From contig JAKLEA010000002.1 in assembly GCA_022711755.1 (NCBI GenBank), positions 1-64,000 of the forward strand: DNA of 64,000 nucleotides, read 5' to 3'. The notes under the pieces are model-generated. The model saw nothing but the letters and a program-made list of their open reading frames with translations. It made no database searches and was not told the DNA's origin. Positions 52,444 through 62,697 of this stretch are shown piece by piece; position 1 is the stretch's first letter, and every line of letters starts with the position of its first letter. The position numbers and the translations under genes are program-made. The DNA comes from Planctomycetota bacterium (GTDB taxonomy: Bacteria; Planctomycetota; Brocadiia; SM23-32; JAKLEA01).

Positions 52444-53706
52444 TCAGTCTCGTTTGCCGTATAGTTCGTCCAGCAGGTCAACAAGCTTCTCCCCCAGCAC
52501 TTTCCTGTATCTTTCCCATGATGATTGCATGGCCAGTTCCTCGGCTGCGTTGCCCATCTCAATCCGCCGTTGCGGGTCGTCATGAAGCAGTTGCAGTCTC
52601 TCCCTGATCGCATTCACGTCCCTTATGCCGACGATAAAACCTTCCCGGCCTTCCCGGATGATGTCAACAGCGCCGGTGTTCGTGGTGGCGATGATGGGCA
52701 GCCCCGCCGCCATAGCCTCCCAGTAGACTTGGCCGAAGCCTTCAATCAGCGACGGCACGGCGAAAACGTCGCACGTCTTGTAAAGATTCCAGAGTTCGGA
52801 TGTGGATACGTCTTTTCGCACATCGAGCCAGTCCGGTGCGTTCTTTACCTCGAAGGGCGCGGCGCAGCGGCCGGCCAGGATAAGCTTCAGCCCCGGAGCA
52901 TTCAGACCTCGGCAGGCGTCAATCAGGTAACTGACCCCCTTGCGCTGGCGCAGGTTGCCGATGAACAGGACCTTGAAACCGTCTCTTTTCGGTTTGATTG
53001 ACTTTGTCCATTCCGGCAGGGGGTGCGCGCCGTAAGGGGCGATGCGTATCTTCTCCGGCGGGAAACCGTTCTCGACCAGCGTCCGCTTGGTGAAGTCCGA
53101 CGCGACTATCGCCCCGTCCGCCCTGTCTGCCTGATCGCGTAGTTCCCTGTAATACGCGTCTCCCCAGAGGAATTCATGCTCTGAAAGCAGGTTGTCCTTC
53201 CAATCCGGATTCATTCTGATTTCTTCGGACAGGATGCGGCGGCAGGACGCCGGATGGGGGTGGCACTGCATGATGATCCGGGGAAGGCCGCTGCCTTCCA
53301 GGATGCGGAACGGGGTATAAGCCGAGTAGTAGTAGCAGACCAGCGGAAGCCCGCGGCCGAGCGCCATGGCGGCCGCCTTTCGCCCCAGCCAGTGGGTCTG
53401 TTCGCGATTTATGTTGGCCGCCCGGCTGTGTGATATCGCGCGGTGGATCGTGGTGGCCAGAACGTCAGGCCCCCACGTGGCGTGCACCTTTGCCGGAGGG
53501 ACGTCCGGCAACACGCGCCGGGAGAGAAAACCCCCGGCAAGCGGCGCCCGGCCCAGCATCCTGTAGAACGGGCTGCGGTGGGGTTGATACGCGGCGGTCG
53601 TCACAAAGGTATGCAGCACCCCCGCCTCGTGGAATGCCCGTGGCACCTCGTAACGGTGCCAGGCCCCGATGTGAAAGAGCACCACCTTGTAACGCTTCAC
53701 CGCCAT
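52444..53706 (-). CDS. Glycosyltransferase family 4 (GT-B fold)
   Basis: This 420-residue retaining GT4-type glycosyltransferase builds surface glycans. The C-terminal donor-binding half is clear: KVLFIGNLRQRKGVSYLIDA, CDVFAVPSLIEGFGQVYWEA with the catalytic-site E-x7-E pattern, and MAAGLPIIATTNTGAVDII. The N-terminal acceptor half is divergent and begins YKVVLFHIGAWHRYEVPRAF. ATG 53706 is used. No other glycan genes are adjacent; rho ends 128 bases upstream. Confidence 0.88.
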   Translation of the reverse strand: MAVKRYKVVLFHIGAWHRYEVPRAFHEAGVLHTFVTTAAYQPHRSPFYRMLGRAPLAGGFLSRRVLPDVPPAKVHATWGPDVLATTIHRAISHSRAANINREQTHWLGRKAAAMALGRGLPLVCYYYSAYTPFRILEGSGLPRIIMQCHPHPASCRRILSEEIRMNPDWKDNLLSEHEFLWGDAYYRELRDQADRADGAIVASDFTKRTLVENGFPPEKIRIAPYGAHPLPEWTKSIKPKRDGFKVLFIGNLRQRKGVSYLIDACRGLNAPGLKLILAGRCAAPFEVKNAPDWLDVRKDVSTSELWNLYKTCDVFAVPSLIEGFGQVYWEAMAAGLPIIATTNTGAVDIIREGREGFIVGIRDVNAIRERLQLLHDDPQRRIEMGNAAEELAMQSSWERYRKVLGEKLVDLLDELYGKRD

Positions 53707-53834
53707 AGCCCGTCCGCCGGCCGGCCTTCTCTGTCCCCGCTCTTTGCGCGCTCATCGCGCCGCCAGAACACAGGCGGGAATGATACGACAACGAGTTGCG
53801 CATTGCAATTCCACAATAAGCGGCGCGCCGCGAC

Positions 53835-55208
53835 TCAGTTTATCCGGTTCCTCCCGCCGACGCTCATGCTCAGGAGGAATTCCGCGTTCGAGCTGAACTG
53901 CTTGAGCTTGTTGACCAGCAGCTCGATGGCCTCAATCGGGTCCATCTCGCTGAGCATTTTGCGCAGCCTTCTGACAAGGGCAAGCTCCTCCGGATCGGTC
54001 ATCAGAAGCTCCTCCTTGCGCGTGGCCGTCTTGCTTATGTCAATGCAGGGGTAGACGCGCCGCTCGTGGAGCCGCCGGTCGAGCTGTATCTCGCAGTTGC
54101 CCGTTCCCTTGAACTCCTCGAAGATGATCTCGTCCATCCGGCTGCCGGTATCCACCAGCGCCGTTGCGATGATCGTCAGGCTTCCGCCCTCCTCGAAATA
54201 GCGCGCCGAGCCGAAGAACTGCTTTGGCTTGGTCAGCGCGTTCACGTCAATGCCGCCGGACAGGAGTTTGCCGCTGTGCGGCACCTCTGTGTTGTGCGCT
54301 CGCGCCAGCCGGGTCATGGAGTCCAGAAGTATGACCACGTCATGGCCGTATTCGACCATGCTCCGCGCTTTTTCAATCACCATGTCAGCCACTTGGACGT
54401 GACGGCTGGCCGGCTCGTCGAAAGTCGAGCTTATAACCTCCGCACTCCGGACCGTGCGCCTCATGTCCGTAACCTCTTCCGGCCTTTCGTCAATGAGAAG
54501 GATTATGACCTTGACGTCGGGATGATTCTGGGTGATCGCGTTGGCGATCTTCTGGAGGAGCACCGTCTTGCCGCTGTACGGCTGCGCCACGATCAACGCC
54601 CTCTGGCCCATCCCGATGGGCGCGACCAGGTCCACGACCCGCATCTCGATACCTTCCTGTGTGGTCTCAAGCAGCAGGCGCCTGTCCGGATGCAGAGGCG
54701 TCATCTCCTCGAAGCGCATGATCTCGCCCAGCTTCTCGACAGGCTCGTTGTTGACGGCGTCCACGCGCAGCATCGCGAAATAGCGCTCCTGCTCCTTGGG
54801 CGACCTGACGAGTCCGGAGATCGAGTTGCCCGTGCGCAGGCCGAAACGCCTGATCTGGGACGGCGAAATGTAGATGTCGTCCGGGGACGGCAGGTAGTTG
54901 TATTGCGGCGAGCGTAGGAAGCCGAATCCGTCCGGCAGAACCTCCAGGACGCCCTCGCCGAAAATAAATCCGTGTTTGTGGGCGCTCTGCTGGAGGAATT
55001 TGAAGATAAGGTCCTGTTTTTTCAGACCCTTGCACTCCAGCACGCCCTCATCCTCGGCCATCTTCTGCAGGTCCTTCACGTTCATCTGCTGCAGGATCGC
55101 CAGTTTCAGAATGTTCTGTTCCTGCTGCTTGTCGGGGAGCGGTTGCTGCTGCGGGGCATCGTTCTGGGGATAGTTCCTCTGGCCTCCGCGGCCTCTCGAA
55201 TTAGCCAT
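53835..55208 (-). CDS. rho: Transcription termination factor Rho
   Basis: Rho is the hexameric RNA helicase that ends transcription. The 457 residues include an N-terminal Gln/Gly-rich arm (1-35), the Rho N-domain ([20 protein letters not shown]), the RNA-binding OB fold ([20 protein letters not shown]) and the RecA-type ATPase. Core motifs are [14 protein letters not shown] (Walker B region), [12 protein letters not shown], and the Q/R-loop blocks [19 protein letters not shown] and [21 protein letters not shown]. The P-loop is AQPYSGKT (208-215), where most Rho proteins have APPKAGKT or a near variant. GGAGG 8 bases before ATG 55208 decides the start, which overlaps the coaE end by 8 bases. 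Confidence 0.96.
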   Translation of the reverse strand: MANSRGRGGQRNYPQNDAPQQQPLPDKQQEQNILKLAILQQMNVKDLQKMAEDEGVLECKGLKKQDLIFKFLQQSAHKHGFIFGEGVLEVLPDGFGFLRSPQYNYLPSPDDIYISPSQIRRFGLRTGNSISGLVRSPKEQERYFAMLRVDAVNNEPVEKLGEIMRFEEMTPLHPDRRLLLETTQEGIEMRVVDLVAPIGMGQRALIVAQPYSGKTVLLQKIANAITQNHPDVKVIILLIDERPEEVTDMRRTVRSAEVISSTFDEPASRHVQVADMVIEKARSMVEYGHDVVILLDSMTRLARAHNTEVPHSGKLLSGGIDVNALTKPKQFFGSARYFEEGGSLTIIATALVDTGSRMDEIIFEEFKGTGNCEIQLDRRLHERRVYPCIDISKTATRKEELLMTDPEELALVRRLRKMLSEMDPIEAIELLVNKLKQFSSNAEFLLSMSVGGRNRIN

Positions 55209-55836
55209 CTGACTTACCTCCTGAATTCTCATCATGCAAAAGAACGAATGATTTCCAGAAACGGTCAACTTCGGATTCCAGATCTTCGATTGTCCCGTTG
55301 TTGACTATCACGTGGCCGGCAAGGCGTTTTTTTGTCACGGCATCGGCCTGGAATCGCTCGCGCCTTGCCGTCTCATCAGCGTTCCAGCCACGGTCCTTGC
55401 GCGCGCGCTCAGCCCGAAGCCCCTCAGATGCTTCTACGAAGACCAGCGCGTCGCACATCGTCTGAAGGTTGCATTCGATCAGCAGCGCGGCGTCAAGGAT
55501 GATCGCCTTTGCGCCGCCGTGTTCGGAAAGTTCCCTGATCTCCACGGCTATCCGCTTCAGGATTGCCGGATGCGTGATCGCGTTCAGTTCCTTCAGCGCG
55601 GCGGCATCGTTGAAGACCATCCGGCCCAGCTTCGCGCGGGATACGGCGCCGGATTCGTCCAGAGCGCCCGCTCCGAATCGCCGCGCGATTTCCTCCCTGA
55701 CTCCGGCGTCGCTCAGCGTCTCGTGGCCGATGCGGTCGGCGTCAATCACCACCCCGCCTCGTGCGGCCATCATTGCAGCCACACGGCTCTTCCCGCCGGC
55801 GATCCCGCCCAGAATGCCAATCACGCGCGGCTTCAA
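55201..55836 (-). CDS. coaE: Dephospho-CoA kinase
   Basis: CoaE phosphorylates dephospho-CoA in the last step of coenzyme A synthesis. This 211-residue P-loop kinase has [21 protein letters not shown], the substrate-site [25 protein letters not shown] and [20 protein letters not shown]. The start is TTG 55836: its TTGA overlaps the polA stop, and GGAGG lies 4 bases upstream, still inside polA. The polA-coaE-rho order with overlaps indicates one operon. Confidence 0.94.
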   Translation of the reverse strand: MKPRVIGILGGIAGGKSRVAAMMAARGGVVIDADRIGHETLSDAGVREEIARRFGAGALDESGAVSRAKLGRMVFNDAAALKELNAITHPAILKRIAVEIRELSEHGGAKAIILDAALLIECNLQTMCDALVFVEASEGLRAERARKDRGWNADETARRERFQADAVTKKRLAGHVIVNNGTIEDLESEVDRFWKSFVLLHDENSGGKSDG

Positions 55837-58586
55837 TGAGCCTCCATCCAGTCCGGACCGGACGATACGTTAACCTTCAGGGGAACCTTCAGCGTCATGG
55901 CTCCGGACATCTCGGCTCTGACGATCTCGCCGACGGCCTGTGTTTTCGCGCGGGGGGATTCCAGAAGCAGTTCGTCGTGAATCTGCAAGAGCATCCGGGC
56001 CTCGGCGCAGATTCCCGGAAGGCTCCGGTGAATGCGGGACATGGCTACCTTGATCAGATCCGCCGCCGATCCCTGCATTATCGTGTTCACCGCGATGCGC
56101 TCCTCGGCGGAGCGCAGTCTCGGATTGTTGCTCCGAATGTTCGGCAACGGGCGCTTGCGCCCGAGAATGGTACTCACGAACCCCGTGCGGCGGGCGTTCT
56201 CGATGGTCGCCTCGATGAATGCCTTTACGCCGCGATATCGGTCGAAATAAGCCTTGATGAACGCCTCCGCGTCGGCAAGCGGGATGTCCTGTTCGCGGGC
56301 CAGCCGCCCAGGCGACTGGCCATAGATGATCCCGAAGTTGACCGTCTTTGCCCGATTTCGCATCTCCGCGGTGACTTCGGACTCCGGCGCGCCGGCGATC
56401 TCCGCCGCGACGAACCTGTGAATGTCCCTGTCCTCGCGGAAAGCGCGCACCAGAGCCTCGTCCCCGCTGAAGTGCGCCAGCATTCTCAACTCGATCTGAG
56501 AGTAGTCCGCAGAGATCATGTCCCAGTCCGGCCCCGGGGCGATGAACGCCTTCCTGATCTGCCTGCCCACGTCGGTCCGGACGGGGATATTCTGCAGGTT
56601 TGGATCGCTGGAGGACAGCCTGCCGGTAGCCGTTCCGGTCTGGTGGAACGACGTGTGCAGGCGACCCGTCCTACGGTTCGCCATTTCAACAAGCGCGTCC
56701 GCGTAGGTTGACTTCAGTTTGACCAGGCTGCGGTATTCCAACACCAGCCCCGGGAGGGGATGCATCCCGCTCAACTCGCTCAGCACCTCGGCGTCGGTTG
56801 ATGCGCCGGTCTGCGTCCGTTTCCCGGAGGGCAGGCCCAGTTTGTCGAAGAGCACCTCGGCAAGCTGCTTCGGGCTGTTGATGTTGAACGCCCCGCCGGC
56901 GGCCTCATATATCCGGGCTTCCAGCGCGACCGCCTGCGCGCCTAGTTCGCCGGAGAGTTTTTTCAGGTGAGCGGTGTCAATGCAGACGCCCCGGAATTCC
57001 ATCTCCGCCAGGACCGGGACGAGGGGCATCTCGACCGTCTCGAAAAGCTCCCACAGCCCCTGCCTGCGCAGTTTTGGCTTCAGGAATTCGTAAAGCGCAA
57101 ACGCGATGTCCGCGTCCTCGCAGGCGTATTCGCACACCTGCCGGACGTCAACCTGATCCATGCACAACTGGCCGCGCCCCTTGCCGATAAGTTGCTCCGT
57201 GCTGATCTTTTCGTAGCGGAGGTATTCAAGCGCCATGTCGTCAATATTGTGGCGGGCCTGATTCGGGAAAAGGACGTGGCTGGCGATCATCGTGTCGAAG
57301 GCGACGCCTGCCAACTCGATCCCCGCGCCCTTCATGACGATCATGTCGTATTTGATGTTCTGTCCGATCTTCTTCCGGGCCGGATCCTCGAGAATCGGGC
57401 GCAATGCCTCCGCCGTCGCCGCAGGATTGAGCGTCGGCGCCACTGTCCGGCTCCGCACGGGTATGTAGAACGCTTTCGGCGAACCCCAGCAGAATGACCA
57501 CCCGACGATCTCGGCCTCCGCCGGGAACCTGCTGGTCGTCTCAAGGTCAACGGCGAAAATGTTCTGCTCCCGCAGCTCGCCCAGGAACTTCTCAAAAGCA
57601 TCGGGGGAGTCCACAAGGTTATATTCGTGCTCGCGGGACTTCGCGCTTGAGATCGCCGCTTCAGCCGGTTCTGACGCCGGGGGCGCGGTTTCGAAGGCCA
57701 GCATGCCGGTCTGCGGGGGCTTGTCCGTCCGCGCCTTGCCCCGGCCCGCCCCGCGCAGGGACTTGAACTCAAGCTCCTCGTAAAGTCTGTCCGCCTCCTC
57801 CAGCCTTTCGGGAGTAAGCCGGTAATTTTCCAGGTCAATGGCCATGTCCAGATCGGTCTTGATCGTCACAAGCGTTCTGTAGAGTTCCAGCTTCTCCGAC
57901 GCGGCAAGCAGGTTATCCCGCTGTTTCACGGACTTTATCTGCGCCGCGTTTGCCAGAAGGTTGGCGATGCTGCCGAACTCGGCCAGCCATTTTTGCGCCG
58001 TGACCGGCCCGACGTTCGGCACCCCCGGCACGTTATCCGATGAATCGCCCGTCAGCGTCAGCAGCTCCACGACCTGCGAGGGCGTTATCCCCTTCTTCTC
58101 CTTCAGCGTCGCGGCGTCAATCCACTCCTCTTTCGAGGCGTGGTAGATCCTGACCTTGTCCGTGATGAGTTGTTCGACGTCCTTGTCCGTGCTGACGATG
58201 ACCGCTTCCAGCCCCCGTTTTTCCGCCGTCGCGGCCAGCGAGCCGATGACGTCATCCGCCTCGAAGCCGGGGACGCTCAGCGGCGGCGCGCCGTAAGAGC
58301 GGATGATCCTTTCGACGACCGGCAACTGGTCCACCAGGTCCTGCGGCGTTTCCTTCCGGTTGGCCTTGTAGTCGGGGAAAAGGCGGTTCCTGAAGGTTTC
58401 CCCCGGCGTGTCCAGCGCCACGACCATGTAATCCGGGCGGTGGTTGTTTATGACCTTGCGCAGCATCGCCGCGAAGCCGTATGCGGCATGGACGACCTTG
58501 CCGGAGCTGTTGATCAGCGGCGGCAGGGCATAGTAGGCCTGGTAGATGTGCGCATGGCCGTCAATTATGAAAATGCGTTCTGGCAT
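55833..58586 (-). CDS. polA: DNA polymerase I with 5' nuclease and proofreading domains
   Basis: This 917-residue repair/replication polymerase is complete in all three domains. The 5'-3' nuclease is at 1-300 (MPERIFIIDGHAHIYQAYYA, PGFEADDVIGSLA, VSTDKDVEQL, LTGDSSDNVPGVPNVG). The 3'-5' exonuclease keeps DxE in FAVDLETTSRFP, IGQNIKYDMIVMK and YACEDADIA, so proofreading should be active. The polymerase has motif A (SADYSQIELRMLAHFSGDE), motif B (RAKTVNFGIIYGQSPG) and motif C (LLQIHDELLLE). ATG 58586 at the conserved N-terminus is chosen over a longer open frame upstream. Confidence 0.97.
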   Translation of the reverse strand: MPERIFIIDGHAHIYQAYYALPPLINSSGKVVHAAYGFAAMLRKVINNHRPDYMVVALDTPGETFRNRLFPDYKANRKETPQDLVDQLPVVERIIRSYGAPPLSVPGFEADDVIGSLAATAEKRGLEAVIVSTDKDVEQLITDKVRIYHASKEEWIDAATLKEKKGITPSQVVELLTLTGDSSDNVPGVPNVGPVTAQKWLAEFGSIANLLANAAQIKSVKQRDNLLAASEKLELYRTLVTIKTDLDMAIDLENYRLTPERLEEADRLYEELEFKSLRGAGRGKARTDKPPQTGMLAFETAPPASEPAEAAISSAKSREHEYNLVDSPDAFEKFLGELREQNIFAVDLETTSRFPAEAEIVGWSFCWGSPKAFYIPVRSRTVAPTLNPAATAEALRPILEDPARKKIGQNIKYDMIVMKGAGIELAGVAFDTMIASHVLFPNQARHNIDDMALEYLRYEKISTEQLIGKGRGQLCMDQVDVRQVCEYACEDADIAFALYEFLKPKLRRQGLWELFETVEMPLVPVLAEMEFRGVCIDTAHLKKLSGELGAQAVALEARIYEAAGGAFNINSPKQLAEVLFDKLGLPSGKRTQTGASTDAEVLSELSGMHPLPGLVLEYRSLVKLKSTYADALVEMANRRTGRLHTSFHQTGTATGRLSSSDPNLQNIPVRTDVGRQIRKAFIAPGPDWDMISADYSQIELRMLAHFSGDEALVRAFREDRDIHRFVAAEIAGAPESEVTAEMRNRAKTVNFGIIYGQSPGRLAREQDIPLADAEAFIKAYFDRYRGVKAFIEATIENARRTGFVSTILGRKRPLPNIRSNNPRLRSAEERIAVNTIMQGSAADLIKVAMSRIHRSLPGICAEARMLLQIHDELLLESPRAKTQAVGEIVRAEMSGAMTLKVPLKVNVSSGPDWMEAH

Positions 58587-59122
58587 TACCCGTTCCGGGC
58601 ACGATGCATAGCGCGGGAGGGATTGCCTGACCGGACGATTTTGGGCGTCACGGCAGGGTATCGGGAGCTTTACAGGCTGCGCCGCGCGCAATGCGCCGGA
58701 AATCCCTCGGGAGCGGGAAGCTTGAGGAAAAAACTTCTATGGCGGGCGCGCTTCCCCGGGCCGGCGCTCCGCGCAGGCGGGGCTGGCCGTCTGAGGCAAT
58801 CCCCAGCGCCGAAAACGCCGCCATGCGGCAATGGCGACACCGGGGGATACGAATCTGGAAATTAAAAACTGAAGAACGCCAGGCTAGAGCGGGAAAGGGC
58901 TTGAAGATATGGCTCACTTCCCCTTTCCCACATAAGCCAGATTAGCCGCGCTTCATGCGAATGTCAAGCATATTGCCCCAATTTCTTGCTCCAATTTCTC
59001 CAGTGTGAAGCTTGATACCGACGTCAGCGTTATTCACCTCAAGCCGCCTGAGATTGCGCAGATGCCGGCGGTTATTCGCCGGTGTTTCCTTTTCTCCTCA
59101 GAAAGGCGATCGCAAATTTCTG
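58587..59122. other. Intergenic region upstream of polA
   Basis: These 536 bases lie between the polA start and the end of the Fe-S membrane protein gene. Short frames on the plus strand are not supported by ribosome binding sites or by protein-like content. The region must contain the polA-coaE-rho promoter, but no clear -35/-10 pair was found. Confidence 0.5.
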
Positions 59123-61654
59123 TTACTGTTCGAACAGTCCGGCAATTCCGGCCTCTTCCTTTGCGAAATGAGCCATGCGCAGAACGCCGCCCCTTGTCTT
59201 TCGCGCGAAAAGGTAACCGTCTTTCGCCTTCCACATAACGCCGTCCTCCTGCTTCTCAAGCCCCCATTTGGCGTACGCCTCCTCGATGCGCTTTGCAGCC
59301 GCTTCCGCCGCTGTCGCGTCCGCGTACTGCACGTCAATGACGATTGTCACAATGCCCTCGTCGAACGGATCGCTGTAAGCAGCACAAACGGCCTCGGAGT
59401 CCTTGTCCAGACCCAGAATCTGATCGTCAAGCTGCTGCGGGGCAAGCACCACGCTGTTGACCAGCATCGTCCTTCTGAAGAAGTGAATACGATCCTTGCG
59501 CAGTCCCTCCGCAGGCAGGCCCTTTACGATCTCGGGAACTTCGGAAGGTTCAGCCTTTAGGTTTGCGATGACCGCTTTAGCGATCTCGATTACGTCCTCG
59601 TCTGTAAGCGGGTTCAAGGTCGGGTTCACGCTCAGGTAATACTGACCTTTCCACGCCCAGAGCGCGCCTTCTTCAACCCACGTTCCCTCATCGCCTTCAG
59701 TAGGCAGTCCGGCGCGGTCCTTCGTGAACGCGCCATATGAATCGTCAGGCGTCTCGAATCGCCAGAGTTCGACGCTTGCACCGTTGTCTTCAGCCTCCTC
59801 CGCGGCAGCGTCTGTCGGCAGGTACTTCGCCACGCATATCGCCGTGAATCGCAGCGTCAGGTAAGGCTCCCCGCCTCCGTCCATGTAATCCCAAAGCCCT
59901 TGCGGGCCGAGGTAGGTCTCCGGCGCTTTGCCCAGCTTGAACTTGCCGATCTGCGCCGGGAATGCGGCGGCAAGGTCTTCCGTTCCGGCCTTCTTCGCCT
60001 CCTCCTTTGGCTGTTCGGTCTTGTCCGGTTCGCCGCCCTGTTCGTCCGATTGCGGCTTGTCTTCCCTGGCCTCCGCCATCCTCTGCCGGTCGCCATTGAC
60101 GCGGATGCCGGCCAAGCCCGTCAGCGGGCACTTATGCTCGCAGAATCCGCAGCCGACACACAGCTCGCCGTCAACAACCGGACGCCGGATTTCGTTGCCG
60201 TTTTGAAGGCGGACCGTGCTGAAGTGGATTGCCTTCGTTGGGACCGGGCAGACCTCTTCGCATACGGCGCAGTTGCAATCCTTCCATTCCTTTTCCAGGT
60301 TCGGCAGGTTCGAGTAACCGACCCACGGAATGCAGCGTCCGGGATCAATCCGGGCCTTGCCGATTGAGATGTTCCACTTGGACTCCTGGGAGACCTGCGG
60401 TATCGCGCCGCTGGGGCAGGCGTTGCCGCAACGCGTGCAGAGATAGTCGCAATATCCAATGCGCGGGACCAGCCTGGGCGTCCAAAGCCCCGCGAGGCCG
60501 GATTCGAGCAAGGTCGGTTGCAGCCCGCCCGTGCGGCAGACCCTCATGCACTCGCCGCAGCGGACGCATCTGGAAAGGAAGGCGTCCTCATCCGCTATTG
60601 CCGGAGGTCGGATTGCCGACGCAAGCTCAAGCTCGCGCACCCTTACCGGATTGAGTTTCAGCAGGGGGACGGCGGCGACGCCGGCTGCGGCGGACTCAAA
60701 GACCGCGCGGCGCTGAAGATTGACCGTCGCGGCCTGTTCCACCGGATGCTCCCTGCGGAAGCGGATGGCGTCCACCGGGCAGACTTCCTGGCAGTCCATG
60801 CATAGGACGCATTCGCCTTCGCTTGTCGCATGACCTTTTTCGCCTATGCACTGCATGGGGCATTCGCGCTCGCATTTCCTGCATGAGATGCACGCCTCGC
60901 CGACCTTGCGCTTCGCGATCCCCCAATCGGACATGAGCGCCAGCATAGCCCCCAGCGGGCAGAGATTGCGGCACCAGTAGCGGCTACGGACGGCGCCGAG
61001 ACCGAGGATGATGAGGAAAATCGCCAGGAACAGGGCGTGGGTTTCAAAGAGCGAACGCGGCGGGACGATCTGCCTTTTCACCAGCCATGCCGTTGCGGCG
61101 GAGGCCGGACCGTCCAGCCCGGGCAGTCCGCTCATCCAGCCCAGCAATCCGACGATCAGGCGAACGAGATAGGCGTGAACCACGATCACGTATGACCGCA
61201 CGACGAGGCTGAGCGGATCGAGCCAGCCGGTCATGTGCGCGCCCAGGGCGGCGCTGACGAGGAGGGCGACAAGAATGTAATACTTCAGCCGCCTGCCGTC
61301 ATAAGGTCCTTCTTCCGGTTTATTCCTTCGGCTTTTTAGCAGAAGGTCCGCAACGTCAATGGTCGCGCCCATCGGGCATACCCAGCCGCAGAAAAAGCGC
61401 CCGAAAATCAACGTGAGCGCGACGACCGCAAGCGCGGGCCAGTAGGCTGAGACGATTTCACGCGCGCCCAGCAGAACGGAAACAGCGCCGAGCGGGCTAA
61501 GCCTCGGAATCCATCCTGCGCGGCTGCCGCCTTCGGTTATGCCCGGCGACGCCAGTATCAGGAAGATGAAGACCGCGAACGCGATCGCCTGAACCGCGCG
61601 CCGCGCAATCCGCGCCGTGGAACGGCCCCGCTTTTTGTCTTTCTTGTCCGCCAT
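59123..61654 (-). CDS. NapH/NapG-like membrane Fe-S protein with DUF6599-like C-terminal domain
   Basis: This 843-residue fusion has an N-terminal third made of five or six helices with NosR/NapH-type CxxxCP motifs (FFCGWVCPMGAT and WCRNLCPLGAML). Tandem ferredoxin motifs come next (CISCRKCERECPMQC, CVLCMDCQEVCPVDA). A NapG-like section with four further clusters follows (CVRCGECMRVC, CTRCGNACPSGA, CNCAVCEEVCP, CVGCGFCEHKCP). After a charged linker (about 545-575) comes a DUF6599-like domain (LGPQGLWDYMDGGGEPYL). It probably moves electrons from the quinone pool to an exported acceptor. GGAGG before ATG 61654 supports the start; the Tat DUF362 gene ends 20 bases upstream, so they form a pair. 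Confidence 0.85.
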   Translation of the reverse strand: MADKKDKKRGRSTARIARRAVQAIAFAVFIFLILASPGITEGGSRAGWIPRLSPLGAVSVLLGAREIVSAYWPALAVVALTLIFGRFFCGWVCPMGATIDVADLLLKSRRNKPEEGPYDGRRLKYYILVALLVSAALGAHMTGWLDPLSLVVRSYVIVVHAYLVRLIVGLLGWMSGLPGLDGPASAATAWLVKRQIVPPRSLFETHALFLAIFLIILGLGAVRSRYWCRNLCPLGAMLALMSDWGIAKRKVGEACISCRKCERECPMQCIGEKGHATSEGECVLCMDCQEVCPVDAIRFRREHPVEQAATVNLQRRAVFESAAAGVAAVPLLKLNPVRVRELELASAIRPPAIADEDAFLSRCVRCGECMRVCRTGGLQPTLLESGLAGLWTPRLVPRIGYCDYLCTRCGNACPSGAIPQVSQESKWNISIGKARIDPGRCIPWVGYSNLPNLEKEWKDCNCAVCEEVCPVPTKAIHFSTVRLQNGNEIRRPVVDGELCVGCGFCEHKCPLTGLAGIRVNGDRQRMAEAREDKPQSDEQGGEPDKTEQPKEEAKKAGTEDLAAAFPAQIGKFKLGKAPETYLGPQGLWDYMDGGGEPYLTLRFTAICVAKYLPTDAAAEEAEDNGASVELWRFETPDDSYGAFTKDRAGLPTEGDEGTWVEEGALWAWKGQYYLSVNPTLNPLTDEDVIEIAKAVIANLKAEPSEVPEIVKGLPAEGLRKDRIHFFRRTMLVNSVVLAPQQLDDQILGLDKDSEAVCAAYSDPFDEGIVTIVIDVQYADATAAEAAAKRIEEAYAKWGLEKQEDGVMWKAKDGYLFARKTRGGVLRMAHFAKEEAGIAGLFEQ

Positions 61655-61674
61655 AACTTTTACCCTCCGGTTTT

Positions 61675-62661
61675 CTATATGGAGATTTCCTTCACGCTGC
61701 GAGCGTTCCAGTCCATGCGCCCGATGCCGGCCTTGTGCGCCTCGGCGATGTAGCCTATGTCCTCCGGCTTGAGGCCGAAGAGCGTTGTCGCGTAGGCGTC
61801 AACGCTGACCCTGTCCGCGCAGGCGACGATGCGCCGCGCGTTTTCGGTCGAGTTGTCAACGTCCGATAGCCTCCCGCCGGTCGGCCCGTGCTTGCGCAGA
61901 ATGCGGTAGGCGTCAAGCACGGTCAGGTCCACTTTCGCGATCTTGTTCAGGTCCGCGAGCTTGCGATGTATGTCCACGTGCAGCGCGCCCCGCTCCCCGT
62001 CCGTCATACCCATGACGTTCTTCATCGAAAGGGACAGGCGCGTGCGCCCGTGATCCTTCGCGATGGGGACATTTATCAGCACGTCCGTCTCGCCCTGGAA
62101 GTAGACTTCCTTGAGGAAGGGCCAGGACTTGAGCGCAAGGCCGTCCGGAATCTCGACGTTGAGGAAACTAGTTGGATCAACGAAGACGACCTCGGCGCCG
62201 GCCTTCTGCGCGGCCTGCATGATTCCGCTGCTGCGATAGGGCGGGAGGTGGTCGCGGGCGAACGGGTTGTCCAGGACTCGCACCCGGGACGCGCCGGCGG
62301 CCAGGCACATCTCCGCCAGAGCGGCGACAAGCCAGGGGTTCGTGTTCGCCGCGAAAGGCGGGCGGCGGTCGAAGGACATGTTGGGCTTTATGAGCACCTT
62401 GTCGCCCCTGCCGACAAGCGCGCCCATCCCGCCAAGTTCCTCGATTGCGGCGTAGGCCATCTGTGTGACCACGCGCTCCTCATCCTCCGGCGCAGCCGCG
62501 TCGCCCCTGGCGATAACCAGATGTTCTTTCAGGCTGTGGGCCTTGAACTGCTTCGGGGCGCGCCCGCCGGCGCCGCTGCCGAGTTTGTCCAGACCGTAGA
62601 GACCGACGCCGGCAATCATTCCGGCCTTCAGGAGTCCGCGCCTTGTGATTTCTGCGCTCAT
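61675..62661 (-). CDS. Tat-exported DUF362 protein
   Basis: This 328-residue DUF362-family protein has a twin-arginine signal (ITRRGLLKAGMIAGVG). Family blocks are GDKVLIKPNMSF, AGASRVRVLDNPFA, VLINVPIAKDHGRTRLSLSMKN with VMGMT after it, and LDAYRILRKHGPTGG. It lies 20 bases upstream of the NapH/NapG-like gene in the same transcript, so the exported protein is likely the partner or electron acceptor of that membrane protein. A distant paralogue lies at 29043-30044. The reaction is not known. Confidence 0.87.
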   Translation of the reverse strand: MSAEITRRGLLKAGMIAGVGLYGLDKLGSGAGGRAPKQFKAHSLKEHLVIARGDAAAPEDEERVVTQMAYAAIEELGGMGALVGRGDKVLIKPNMSFDRRPPFAANTNPWLVAALAEMCLAAGASRVRVLDNPFARDHLPPYRSSGIMQAAQKAGAEVVFVDPTSFLNVEIPDGLALKSWPFLKEVYFQGETDVLINVPIAKDHGRTRLSLSMKNVMGMTDGERGALHVDIHRKLADLNKIAKVDLTVLDAYRILRKHGPTGGRLSDVDNSTENARRIVACADRVSVDAYATTLFGLKPEDIGYIAEAHKAGIGRMDWNARSVKEISI

Positions 62662-62697
62662 GCCGTTCGCCCTCGAATGTGTCAGTCCAGCGAGCGG

